Source: Kribbella flavida DSM 17836 (GTDB lineage Bacteria > Actinomycetota > Actinomycetes > Propionibacteriales > Kribbellaceae). From it: 64,000 nucleotides of DNA. The notes under the pieces are model-generated. The model did not search any database. It was not told the DNA's origin and was given only the letters and a program-made list of their open reading frames with translations. Location: contig NC_013729.1 of assembly GCF_000024345.1 (NCBI RefSeq), positions 2,356,001-2,420,000 on the forward strand, given 5' to 3'. Both the position numbers and the translations under genes were made by a program. Every line of letters begins with the position of its first letter. Position 1 is the first letter of the stretch. Of this stretch, positions 53,899 through 62,587 are shown in pieces.

Positions 53899-54657
53899 AT
53901 GCGACTCAACTACCAGGCAACCGGTCCCGAGGATGCTCCCGTGGTGCTGCTGGCGTCGTCGCTGGGCACCAACCACGCGATGTGGGCGCCGCAGCTCGAC
54001 GCCCTGTCCGACCACTTCCGGGTCGTCGCTTTCGACCACCGCGGGCACGGCGCGTCCGAGGCGCCGCCCGGCCCGTACACGATCGACGACCTCGGCGGCG
54101 ACGTGCTGGAGCTGCTCGACGAGCTCGGTGCCGAGCAGGCGTCGTACGTCGGCATCTCGCTCGGCGGCGCCGTCGGCCTCTGGCTCGCGCAGAACGCGCC
54201 GGACCGCTTCCACCGCTTCGCGCTGCTCTGCCCGCCAGTCAACCCCGCGGCCAACGCCCAGACCTGGATCGACCGGGCGGCTCAGGTCCGTGCCGAGGGC
54301 ACCCAGTCGATCACCGAGGCGACGCTCGGCCGCTGGTTCCTGCCCGAGTACGCCGAGGCGCACCCGGACGAGGTCGACCTGATCCGGCAGCAACTGCTTG
54401 CCACTCCCGCCGAGGGCTACGCCGCCTGCTGCGAGGCCCTCAGCGCCCTCGACCTCACCCCGGACCTGGGCTCGATCACCGCCCCGGTCCTCCTGGTCAC
54501 CGCAGAGTCCGACGCCTCCGTGCCACCGGAAACCGTCGTCCCTCTGGCCACCCAGATCCCGGGCGCGCACCTCGAGATCCTTCCCGGCGCCGCCCACCTG
54601 GTCACCTGGTCCCACCCCGACACCGTCAACCCCCTGCTGCTGACCCACCTCGGCTGA
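53899..54657 (+). CDS. Alpha/beta hydrolase, 3-oxoadipate enol-lactonase-like
   Basis: 252 residues from the ATG at 53899, with AAGGTGGG upstream. LLASSLGTNHAMWAPQLDAL, FDHRGHGASEAPPGPY, nucleophile Ser in GISLGGAVG, Asp in TAESDASVPPE and His in LPGAAHLVTW form the catalytic set. The N-terminal block resembles PcaD of the beta-ketoadipate pathway, but no other pathway gene is nearby, so the substrate is open. Confidence 0.88.
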   Translation: MRLNYQATGPEDAPVVLLASSLGTNHAMWAPQLDALSDHFRVVAFDHRGHGASEAPPGPYTIDDLGGDVLELLDELGAEQASYVGISLGGAVGLWLAQNAPDRFHRFALLCPPVNPAANAQTWIDRAAQVRAEGTQSITEATLGRWFLPEYAEAHPDEVDLIRQQLLATPAEGYAACCEALSALDLTPDLGSITAPVLLVTAESDASVPPETVVPLATQIPGAHLEILPGAAHLVTWSHPDTVNPLLLTHLG

Positions 54658-54758
54658 TCACAGGCAGTCGCCGACTGACGTAGTCGGGTGGATGCGGGGG
54701 AGCAGGGCGGGCGGCGTTAGGCTGGTAGGCGGTCTGTCCCCCGTAGCGGAAGTATCTG

Positions 54759-56690
54759 ATGACTGTCGAATCGCTGTTCCCCCGCCTGGAGCCGGTGCTG
54801 CCGGGTGTGCAGAAGCCGATCCAGTACGTGGGCGGTGAGTTGAACTCGGTCAGCAAGGACTGGGACTCGGTCAGCGTCCGGTGGGCGCTGATGTACCCGG
54901 ACGCCTACGAGGTCGGGCTGCCCAACCAGGGCGTCCAGATCCTGTACGAGGTGCTGAACGAGCGGGAGCACCTGCTCGCCGAGCGGACCTACTCGGTCTG
55001 GCCGGACATGGAGAAGGTGATGCGGGACAACGGCATCCCGCAGTTCACGCTGGACAGCCACCGGCCGGTCCGCGCCTTCGACGTGTTCGGGCTGTCGTTC
55101 TCCACCGAGCTCGGCTACACGAACATGCTGACCGCGCTCGACCTGGCCGGCATCCCGCTGTACGCCGTGGACCGCGGCGAGAACGACCCGATCGTGCTCG
55201 CCGGCGGGCACGCCGCGTTCAACCCCGAGCCGATCGCGGACTTCATCGACGCGGCGGTGCTCGGTGACGGTGAGGAGATCGTGCTGGCGATCTCCGAGGT
55301 GATCCGGGAGTGGAAGGACGAGGGCCGTCCGGGCGGCCGGGACGAGGTGCTGCTGCGGCTGGCCAAGTCCGGCGGCGTCTACATCCCGAAGTTCTTCACC
55401 GTCGAGTACCTGCCCGACGGCCGGATCCAGCGGGTCGCGCCGAACCGGCCGGGCGTGCCGTGGCGGACCGCGAAGCACACCGTGATGGACCTGGACGCCT
55501 GGCCGTACCCGAAGAAGCCGCTGGTTCCGCTGGCCGAGACCGTGCACGAGCGGTACTCGGTGGAGATCTTCCGCGGCTGCACCCGGGGCTGCCGGTTCTG
55601 CCAGGCCGGCATGATCACCCGGCCGGTGCGCGAGCGCAGCATCACCACGATCGGCGACATGGTCGAGAACGGGCTGAAGCAGTCCGGGTTCGAGGAGGTG
55701 GGCCTGCTCAGCCTGAGCTCCGCCGACCACAGCGAGATCGCCGACGTCGCGAAGGGCCTCGGCGACCGGTACGAGGGCAGCAACGTGTCGCTGTCGCTGC
55801 CGTCCACCCGGGTCGACGCGTTCAACATCACGCTGGCCAACGAGTTCTCCCGCAACGGCCGGCGCAGCGGTCTGACCTTCGCCCCGGAGGGCGGCTCGGA
55901 CCGGATGCGCAAGGTGATCAACAAGATGGTCAGCGAGGAGGACCTGATCCGTACCGTCGCGGCGGCGTACAGCCACGGCTGGCGGCAGGTGAAGCTGTAC
56001 TTCATGTGCGGGCTGCCGACCGAGACCGACGAGGACGTGCTGGCGATCGCGGACCTGGCCAAGCGGGTGATCGCCACCGGCCGCGAGGTGTCCGGGCGCA
56101 ACGACATCCGCTGCACGGTGTCGATCGGCGGGTTCGTGCCGAAGCCGCACACGCCGTTCCAGTGGACCGCGCAGCTCGGCGTCGAGGAGACCGACGCCCG
56201 GCTGGCCAAGCTGGGGGCGGCGATCCGGTCGGACAAGAAGTACGCCAAGGCGATCGGCTTCCGGTACCACGACGGCAAGCCCGGCATCATCGAGGGCCTG
56301 CTGTCCCGCGGCGACCGCCGGGTCGGCCGGATCATCGAGGCGGTCTGGCGCGACGGCGGCCGGTTCGACGGCTGGAGCGAGCACTTCTCCTACGAGCGGT
56401 GGATCGCCTGCGCGGAGCAGGCGCTGGCCGACGAGCCGGTCGACCTCGCCTGGTACACCACCCGCGAGCGCGAGTACGCCGAGGTGCTGCCCTGGGACCA
56501 CCTGGACTCCGGCCTGGACCGGGACTGGCTCTGGGAGGACTGGCAGGACGCGCTCGAGGAGGACGGCGCGATCGAGGTCGAGGACTGCCGCTGGACCCCT
56601 TGCTTCGACTGCGGCGTCTGCCCGCAGATGGGCACCGAGATCCAGATCGGCCCCACCGGCAAGAAGCTGATGCCGCTGTCGGTCGTCTGA
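54759..56690 (+). CDS. Radical SAM protein, TIGR03960 family (B12-binding type)
   Basis: 643 residues. The N-terminal cobalamin-binding-like region (MYPDAYEVGLPNQGVQILYEVLN, DVFGLSFSTELGYTNMLTALDLAGIPL, VLAGGHAAFNPEPIADFIDA) precedes the radical SAM core, whose CxxxCxxC cluster motif is FRGCTRGCRFCQAG (about 270-283). KLYFMCGLPTETDEDV and SIGGFVPKPHTPFQW follow. A C-terminal cysteine pair (CFDCGVCPQM) may bind a second metal. The usual downstream partner (DUF2344/TIGR03936) and RNase E gene are not next to it; the following gene is on the other strand. Reaction unknown. Confidence 0.93.
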   Translation: MTVESLFPRLEPVLPGVQKPIQYVGGELNSVSKDWDSVSVRWALMYPDAYEVGLPNQGVQILYEVLNEREHLLAERTYSVWPDMEKVMRDNGIPQFTLDSHRPVRAFDVFGLSFSTELGYTNMLTALDLAGIPLYAVDRGENDPIVLAGGHAAFNPEPIADFIDAAVLGDGEEIVLAISEVIREWKDEGRPGGRDEVLLRLAKSGGVYIPKFFTVEYLPDGRIQRVAPNRPGVPWRTAKHTVMDLDAWPYPKKPLVPLAETVHERYSVEIFRGCTRGCRFCQAGMITRPVRERSITTIGDMVENGLKQSGFEEVGLLSLSSADHSEIADVAKGLGDRYEGSNVSLSLPSTRVDAFNITLANEFSRNGRRSGLTFAPEGGSDRMRKVINKMVSEEDLIRTVAAAYSHGWRQVKLYFMCGLPTETDEDVLAIADLAKRVIATGREVSGRNDIRCTVSIGGFVPKPHTPFQWTAQLGVEETDARLAKLGAAIRSDKKYAKAIGFRYHDGKPGIIEGLLSRGDRRVGRIIEAVWRDGGRFDGWSEHFSYERWIACAEQALADEPVDLAWYTTREREYAEVLPWDHLDSGLDRDWLWEDWQDALEEDGAIEVEDCRWTPCFDCGVCPQMGTEIQIGPTGKKLMPLSVV

Positions 56691-56693
56691 GTC

Positions 56694-57857
56694 CTACGGC
56701 GACACGGCGAACAACGCCTCGCTGAGTGACAGTTGGTCGGCGCCGGTGAGCACCAGACCGGCGCCGGTCAGCGTTTCGGCCGGTACGTCCGGGGTGGCCA
56801 TCGCGACTGTCCGCATCCCGGCAGCCGCCGCGGCGGCGACCCCGTGCGCGGTGTTCTCGACGGCAACCGCCAGCCGGCCGGGCAGGTCGAGCCGGGACAG
56901 CGCGAGCTGGTAAACGGCCGGATCCGGCTTGTGAGCGGCCACCTCGTCCCCGGTCACGACGAGGTCGAAGAGGTCGAGCGCGCCCACCCGCTCCAGGTGC
57001 CCGGTCACCCAGGACCGCGGCGAGCTGCTGGCGATTCCGACCCGCAGCCCCAGGTCCCGCGCCTCGGCCTGCCAGCTCTCCACGAGTGTGGTCTCGGTGT
57101 TTATCAGCAGCCCGTCGAAGTCGAACACCACCGCCTCGAACTCGACCGGCGTCAGCAGCCGCAGCCCGAGCCGGTGGATCTCCCGCGCGGACAACCCGCA
57201 CCGCGCCAGGTACGCGCGGACCCCGCCGTACCGCTGGTCGACATGGTCGAGCGCACCGAGGATCGTCTCCGGCAGACTGCGCCACAGCAGGCCGGCCGCC
57301 GCGCGCTCCTCGTCGGTCCCGGGCAGGGCGGCGATCCGGTCGGGGATGCCGAGCCGGGTCTCGCTCATTGCGTAGTCCGCCGCGATCACGTCCCCCGGCA
57401 CACCGGCCAGTTCCTGGAGCAGTGCGACCAGCAGCCCGGTCCGGTCCTTGCCCGAGCGGCAGTGCACCACAACCGGTACGTCGAGCGGCACCTCGGCAAT
57501 CGCCCGGTACGCCTTGAGGATCTGGCCCTGGTTTCGGTCGAGGCTGCCGCGGTAGATGTCGACCATCAGCGGCTCGTCGGCCGGCATCCGCCGCTGGTCC
57601 GCGACCGGGTCGATCCAGGGAATCCGCCGGTACGCCGGGTCGCCGTCGAGCGGGTGCGGCTCGGTCATCTCCCAGTCGGAGCGCAGGTCGAGCACCAACC
57701 CGGCCCGAACCTGGTGGAACGCCGCCCACCCGGCGTCGTCGAGCTGGTGCAGCGAGTCGGTACGGATGATCCCGGCGCGGGTCGTCCCGCCGTACCGGGT
57801 CGGCAGGCCGGCGACGTCCCGGGCGTTGAGGCAGCCGTTCCAGTCCAGATCCGTCAC
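56694..57857 (-). CDS. Tyrosine/serine phosphatase fused to a HAD hydrolase domain
   Basis: 387 residues with two phosphatase modules. Residues 1-235 are a Y_phosphatase3-type enzyme: WNGCLNARDVAG, LVLDLRSDWEM and the P-loop VVHCRSGKDRTG (about 130-140). Residues about 238-387 are a HAD domain: DxDG nucleophile FEAVVFDFDGLLINTET (about 243), motif II GIASSSPRSWV (about 271), GDEVAAHKPDPAVY and VENTAHGVAAAAAAGM. Only about 28 residues separate motifs I and II, where beta-phosphoglucomutase-like relatives have a cap domain of some 65 residues, so the cap seems deleted in frame. Substrates are unknown. Confidence 0.85.
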   Translation of the reverse strand: MTDLDWNGCLNARDVAGLPTRYGGTTRAGIIRTDSLHQLDDAGWAAFHQVRAGLVLDLRSDWEMTEPHPLDGDPAYRRIPWIDPVADQRRMPADEPLMVDIYRGSLDRNQGQILKAYRAIAEVPLDVPVVVHCRSGKDRTGLLVALLQELAGVPGDVIAADYAMSETRLGIPDRIAALPGTDEERAAAGLLWRSLPETILGALDHVDQRYGGVRAYLARCGLSAREIHRLGLRLLTPVEFEAVVFDFDGLLINTETTLVESWQAEARDLGLRVGIASSSPRSWVTGHLERVGALDLFDLVVTGDEVAAHKPDPAVYQLALSRLDLPGRLAVAVENTAHGVAAAAAAGMRTVAMATPDVPAETLTGAGLVLTGADQLSLSEALFAVSP

Positions 57858-57955
57858 CCCGGTCAGCCTAGGGCGTGCCGATCCGGTCGATCAACGCACG
57901 TGCAGGCGCCTTGGCTGGGGGAGAATTGCCTGAAACCTCAAGGGGGAGGCCGTCG

Positions 57956-58504
57956 ATGCGCCGAGAGCTGTCCGTGCCGTTCGAGACCCGCGGGCACCGC
58001 GGACTGGTCAACGTCCGGGTGCTGGCCAACGACGACCCGTGGGCGTCGGGCCACCAGCTGGTCGTGCCCGACCTGAACGCCGACGCGTACCGCGGTTTCC
58101 CGATCTGTACTGCCACTCTGCGGTACCACGGCTCCGGCCTGAACGCGATCATGGGCTGGGTGCAGCTTGTGCATCGCAGCTTCGACGACCAGCGGTCGGT
58201 CGACGTCCTGCCGTACTTCGCGAGCGCCGCGCCGCTCTACATCTACGGCCACCTGCCGACGTTCTTCGACGCACCGGCCAATCCTGAGCACCCGGACGGC
58301 GACTGGCGGGCGACGACCTTGCTGGTGATCGCGCCCGACGTGATCCACACCCGCGTCCTGGTCCCGATCGCCGCCTTCACCTGGGGCTACCGCCTCGTCG
58401 GCGGCCACGCCGATCCGCTCGACCCCGAGCGCGCCGACCCGGCGGACTGGTCCGGCCACCGCGAACTGCTCGACCGCGGGTACCCGGACTGGACCTTCGG
58501 CTGA
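57956..58504 (+). CDS. Hypothetical protein
   Basis: 182 residues from the ATG at 57956, with AGGGGGAG 7 bases upstream. A soluble protein with no signal peptide: RGLVNVRVLANDDPWASGHQLVVPD, GSGLNAIMGWVQLVHRS, YFASAAPLYIYGHLPTFFDAPAN, HTRVLVPIAAFTWGYRLVGG and HRELLDRGYPDWTFG. Composition and codon use look normal for the window, so I take it as real. I recognise no family. It converges on the GNAT gene with only 9 bp between stops. Confidence 0.75.
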   Translation: MRRELSVPFETRGHRGLVNVRVLANDDPWASGHQLVVPDLNADAYRGFPICTATLRYHGSGLNAIMGWVQLVHRSFDDQRSVDVLPYFASAAPLYIYGHLPTFFDAPANPEHPDGDWRATTLLVIAPDVIHTRVLVPIAAFTWGYRLVGGHADPLDPERADPADWSGHRELLDRGYPDWTFG

Positions 58505-58513
58505 GCCCAGGAC

Positions 58514-59500
58514 TCAGAGTCCCAGCTGGAAGCTGATCCGGTGGTCGGCGGGGCGGAAGTCGAGCCTGTCGTTGACCGCGATCATCGCGGCGTTCTCGGG
58601 CGCGTTCCAGGTGTGCAGCACGGCCGGGTGGTCGAGCCCGGCCTGCAACGAGCGCAGGTTGGGAATCCTCACCGCCCGCCCGAGCCGGCGCCCACGATGC
58701 TCGGGCCGAACGAAGGTGTCGTACTGGTACAGCCGGTCCGGCGCCGCGGCATTGCCGCCCATCTGCGTGTACGCCGCGAGCCGGCCGCCGTCGTCGACCG
58801 CGACGGTGGTGTGGCAGAACCGGCCCTGCGCGATCCGGCGCGCTTCGCGGTCGAGCAGTCGCTCCGCCGTCCAGCGGGTGATCTCCAGCCCGCGGTCGCC
58901 CTGCGGCACGTCGCGGGTCATCGCCGTCAGCGCGTCGGCGAACTCGGCCAGCCACTCCCGCGGGGTGTTCTCCCGCCACTGCACCAGGTCGTACCCCGGC
59001 ACCTGCCGCTCGAGACCGTCGATCGTGGCGTCGGCCAGCGGAAGCTCCAGGACCTGGTGCAGCTCGCTGTGCTTCCGGGCGAACCCGCGCGCCTCGGCGA
59101 ACGCCGTACCAGCGCTGGTCCCGGTCACCGGGTCGCCCAGCGCGGAGCCGGACAGCTGAGTGCGGCCGTCCTCACGGGTGCGCTCCTTCACCTCTTCGAG
59201 CAGCCGGGTGCCGACGCGCTGCCGACGGAACTGCTGGTCGACGGCGAGCTCGACCTCCACCTGGTGGGTGTTCTCCTGCAGCGACCAGTCGAGCCAGGCG
59301 ATGCCGAGCCAGGTGTCGCCGTCGACCAGACCGAAGCCGTCGGACCGCTCGTCCGCGTGCTCGGCAGCGAACACCAGCCGGGCCTCCTCCAGCCCGAGCC
59401 CGGCCGGAAACTCCTGCTCCGCTTGTCGAACTTCCTCCCGCACCCGGAAGAACCGCTCGAACACCGCGCCGTCCCGCCCGTCCACCTCCACGATCCGCAT
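58514..59500 (-). CDS. GNAT family N-acetyltransferase with two GNAT domains
   Basis: 328 residues from the ATG at 59500 (AGAAGG upstream). The N-terminal GNAT half has VEVELAVDQQFRRQRVGTRLL. The C-terminal half has the better acetyl-CoA signature DTFVRPEHRGRRLGRAV, followed by LHTWNAPENAAMIAVNDRLDF. The layout resembles mycothiol-synthase-like tandem GNAT proteins. The substrate is unknown. It is a clear paralogue of the gene at 62400-63815, on the other side of the subtilisin gene. Confidence 0.85.
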   Translation of the reverse strand: MRIVEVDGRDGAVFERFFRVREEVRQAEQEFPAGLGLEEARLVFAAEHADERSDGFGLVDGDTWLGIAWLDWSLQENTHQVEVELAVDQQFRRQRVGTRLLEEVKERTREDGRTQLSGSALGDPVTGTSAGTAFAEARGFARKHSELHQVLELPLADATIDGLERQVPGYDLVQWRENTPREWLAEFADALTAMTRDVPQGDRGLEITRWTAERLLDREARRIAQGRFCHTTVAVDDGGRLAAYTQMGGNAAAPDRLYQYDTFVRPEHRGRRLGRAVRIPNLRSLQAGLDHPAVLHTWNAPENAAMIAVNDRLDFRPADHRISFQLGL

Positions 59501-59611
59501 CCGGCGACCTTCTGGCCTCGGCCGCGCGCCGGCTGTTTCCGACCCGGCCGAAATGTTCGGCCGGGTGGCCGGACATGAAGAGGTGAGGAGCCGACGACGA
59601 AGGAGAGACGC

Positions 59612-62164
59612 GTGCGGACAAGACGATGGGTGCTCGCCCTGCTGGCCCCGGCGCTGCTGCTGGTGCCACTGCCGACCCAGGCCGCCGAACCGGCCGCACC
59701 GGTGGCCACCCCGGACAAGGTGGTCACGCTGATCACCGGCGATCAGGTCGTGCTGCGCGGCGGTGATCGGGACCGGGTCTCGATCGTCCAGGCCGCCGGG
59801 CGTGAGCAGGTCGGCTTCGAGAGCCGCCGGACCGCCGAAGAGTGGACGGTGATGCCGTCGGACGTCCGGGCCGCCGTGCAGAGCGGGCAGCTGGATCGCC
59901 GACTGTTCGACCTCGACCTGCTGGTGCGCGACGGGTACGACGACGCCGCCCGCGGCGACATCCCGGTGCTGGTCACCGGCTCGACGGTCGCGGCGCGGGA
60001 GGCCACGACGGTCCGCGCGCTGAAGTCCGGTACGGCGCTGTCGGTGCCGAAGGCGAAGGCCGCCGGGTTCCTCCAGCAGTTCGGTGTCCAGGGCATCGGC
60101 CGGCAGACGGCGACCGGAACGAAGATCTGGCTGGACCGGACGCTGCACACGTCGCTCGACCACAGCGTCCCGCAGATCGGCGCCCCGGCCGCCTGGCAGG
60201 CCGGCTACACCGGCAAGGGCGTCACCGTCGCCGTGCTGGACAGCGGCATCGACAGCACGCACCCGGACCTGGCCGGGCAGGTCGTCGCCGCCAAGAACTT
60301 CACCGCCGACCCGGCCGCCGACACCGGGGGACACGGCACGCACGTCGCCTCCACCATCGCCGGCAAGGGAACGAACGGCCACCGGGGTGTCGCCCCGGAC
60401 GCGAAGCTGCTGGACGGCAAGGTCTGCGACGATTTCGGGTACTGCTCGGAGTCGACCGTGCTGGCCGGTGTCGAGTGGGCGGTCGCGCAGCAGGCCAAGG
60501 TCGTCAACCTCAGCCTCGGTGGTCCGGCCGGTGACGAGACCGACCCGCTCGAGCAGGCCCTCGACCGCTTCACCCGAGAGGCCGGCACGCTGTTCGTCGT
60601 TGCTGCAGGCAACAACGGGCGTGAGGTCGAGTCACCCGGTACCGCGGCGTCGGCGCTGACCGTCGGCGCGATCGACGCGGACGAGAAGCTGGCCGACTTC
60701 TCCGCCCCCGGCCCGGGCCGGGGCGGCGCGATCAAGCCGGACCTCACCGCACCGGGCGTCGGGATCGTCGCCGCGCGGGCCGGCGGCTCGCACCCGGAGG
60801 AGCCGGTCGGCGACCGGTACGCCAAGATGTCCGGCACGTCGATGGCGACTCCGCACGCCGCCGGGGCGGCCGCGCTGCTCGCGCAGCAGCACGCCGGCTG
60901 GAAGGCGCCGGAGTTGAAGGCCGCGCTCACCTCGACCGCCAAGGCCAACCCGGAGCTCACGCCGTACCAGCAGGGTTCCGGGCGGGTCGACGTGGCGCGG
61001 GCGGTCGGGCAGTCGGTGGTCGCCGCGACGACCAGTGTGTCGTTCGGGACGGCGCGCTGGCCGCATGCCGACGACCAGCCGGTGACCCGGCAGGTGACGT
61101 ACCGCAACTTCGGCAGCACGCCGGTCACGCTCGACCTGCGGGCTGAGCTGAAGGCGGGCAGCAGTCCGGCTCCGGCCGGCGCGCTACGGCTGAGCGCTGA
61201 GCGGCTCACTGTCGCCGCCGGTGGCGAAGCTTCGGTGCAGATCGTTTCCGACACCACGCACGCCGGGCCCGACGGCCTCTACACCGGGCGGCTCCTCGCG
61301 ACCGCTGGTGCGCAGCAGGTCGTTGTGCCGCTGGTGGTCGACAAGGAGGTCGAGAGCTACGACGTGGCGGTGACCACGCTGGGCGCGGACGGCAAGCCGG
61401 TCCCGGCGGGGCAGGCGTTCGTGTCGTTCGCGCGGCTGGACAGCTGGGAGCCCTTCGACGGACGGGACGTGACCCGGCTGCCGAAGGGCAAGTACGTGCT
61501 GGACGCCACCGTCTTCGGGCCGGCCGGCCAGCACTACCGGATCGTGCAGCCCGAGTTCGACGTACGCCGGGACGCCGCCGTCGTGCTGGACGTCCGGACG
61601 GCGAAACCGGTGAAAGTCAGCGTGCCGCGGGCGGACGCCCGCGGGTTCGTCTCCTTCTTCGGCTACCAGCGCAGGACCGCCACGGGCGGCGAGATGTCGA
61701 CCTGGAACCTGCAGCCGCTGGGCGACCAGCTGTTCCTCGGCCGGCTCGGACGCCCGGTCCCGAACGAGCAGTTCAAGGCCTTCCTGGTCTCCTACCTGGG
61801 CCGCCTCGCCCCGGACGGCTCGCTGGCAGGCAGCCCGTTCGTCTACGGCCTGGTCGACACCCGGCGCGGCCAGTTCTTCGACGGGTTCCGCCGTACGATC
61901 CACTCGGACCGGCAGCTCGCGCACGTCGTCGCGCAGTACCGCGGCCCGGCCGGCACGGAGGACTCCTGGCGCCTCGTCGGCCGCCAACCCGGCGTCGACA
62001 CCATGCCCATCGGCGCCCCGGTCACCCTGCCGCACACCGTCCACCAGTACCTCGAACCCCGCACCAACTGGCAACAGGCCTTCGCCGACGAAACCCGCGA
62101 ACCCCGCCAGTACAAACCCGGCACCACCACCACCGAAACCTGGACCCACCCCACCCCCAGCTAA
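59612..62164 (+). CDS. Secreted S8 family (subtilisin) serine protease
   Basis: 850 residues from a GTG with AAGGAGAG upstream. Signal peptide (RTRRWVLALLAPALLLVPLPTQA), propeptide to about residue 180, then the subtilase domain with Asp210 in VAVLDSGID, His241 in GGHGTHVAST, oxyanion Asn334 in AAGNNGRE and Ser410 in SGTSMATPHAAG. The C-terminal half (about 470-850) is a beta-rich accessory region (TSVSFGTARWPHAD, PVTLDLRAEL, FGYQRRTATGG). It probably degrades extracellular protein. Its gene ends at a 63-bp-class palindromic repeat that can act as terminator. Confidence 0.95.
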   Translation: MRTRRWVLALLAPALLLVPLPTQAAEPAAPVATPDKVVTLITGDQVVLRGGDRDRVSIVQAAGREQVGFESRRTAEEWTVMPSDVRAAVQSGQLDRRLFDLDLLVRDGYDDAARGDIPVLVTGSTVAAREATTVRALKSGTALSVPKAKAAGFLQQFGVQGIGRQTATGTKIWLDRTLHTSLDHSVPQIGAPAAWQAGYTGKGVTVAVLDSGIDSTHPDLAGQVVAAKNFTADPAADTGGHGTHVASTIAGKGTNGHRGVAPDAKLLDGKVCDDFGYCSESTVLAGVEWAVAQQAKVVNLSLGGPAGDETDPLEQALDRFTREAGTLFVVAAGNNGREVESPGTAASALTVGAIDADEKLADFSAPGPGRGGAIKPDLTAPGVGIVAARAGGSHPEEPVGDRYAKMSGTSMATPHAAGAAALLAQQHAGWKAPELKAALTSTAKANPELTPYQQGSGRVDVARAVGQSVVAATTSVSFGTARWPHADDQPVTRQVTYRNFGSTPVTLDLRAELKAGSSPAPAGALRLSAERLTVAAGGEASVQIVSDTTHAGPDGLYTGRLLATAGAQQVVVPLVVDKEVESYDVAVTTLGADGKPVPAGQAFVSFARLDSWEPFDGRDVTRLPKGKYVLDATVFGPAGQHYRIVQPEFDVRRDAAVVLDVRTAKPVKVSVPRADARGFVSFFGYQRRTATGGEMSTWNLQPLGDQLFLGRLGRPVPNEQFKAFLVSYLGRLAPDGSLAGSPFVYGLVDTRRGQFFDGFRRTIHSDRQLAHVVAQYRGPAGTEDSWRLVGRQPGVDTMPIGAPVTLPHTVHQYLEPRTNWQQAFADETREPRQYKPGTTTTETWTHPTPS

Positions 62165-62187
62165 CCTGCCCCCCGCCCGCTCTTTCG

Positions 62188-62262
62188 GGGGATAACCCGC
62201 CAAATGCTGGGTCCACCCATCGCATTCGGGTGGGTGGACCCACAACTTGGCGGGTGAACCCC
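62188..62262. repeat. Diverged 63-bp palindromic unit, likely terminator
   Basis: CCCGCCAAATGCTGGGTCCACCCA (62196-62219) is matched inverted at 62231-62254 with three mismatches and an 11-base loop. Outer GGGG/CCCC arms extend the stem. The ATAACCC at 62192 and TGAACCC at 62255 are exactly 63 bp apart, as in the tandem repeats 130 bp downstream. It lies 24 bp after the subtilisin stop and would terminate that gene. Confidence 0.7.
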
Positions 62263-62388
62263 TGAACGTGCGGGACCGAAGCGTCGCGTCCGGGGTGTGC
62301 TCGGCGCCGGCGGGGAGCCCCGGGGGATGGGACGTGCGGTCAGCGGGCCTGGCCCAGACGCCGTGGCGCTCCACCCCCGGCGTCTCGC

Positions 62389-62587
62389 GGGTTAACCCGT
62401 CAGACGCAGGGTTGGCCCAGCAGAATCCGGTGGGCCAACCGTTTGCCTGGAGGGTTAACCCACGCGACGCGGGGTGGGCCCAGCAGATTCCGGTGAGGCG
62501 ACCACTCGTCTGCGGGGTTAGCCCGCGAGGTGCAGGGTTGGCCCAGCGGATTCTGGGGGGCCAACCAATCATCTGAAGGGTTAACCC
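62389..62587. repeat. Three tandem 63-bp palindromic repeats plus a partial fourth
   Basis: GGGTTAACCC (or GGGTTAGCCC) occurs at 62389, 62452, 62515 and 62578, always 63 bp apart. In each unit it is followed by a hairpin: in unit 1, GGTTGGCCCA and TGGGCCAACC with an 11-base loop; perfect or near-perfect in units 1 and 3, degraded in unit 2. The array overlaps the 3' end of the minus-strand GNAT gene in frame (63 bp is 21 codons). Confidence 0.9.

Noticed and set aside
54717-56501. Minus-strand open frame of 594 codons opposite the radical SAM gene
   Set aside because: Shadow frame; the plus strand carries the CxxxCxxC cluster and family motifs.
62389-62587. CRISPR array
   Set aside because: The 63-bp units are contiguous, with no unique spacers, and each contains its own hairpin. 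No cas gene is present.
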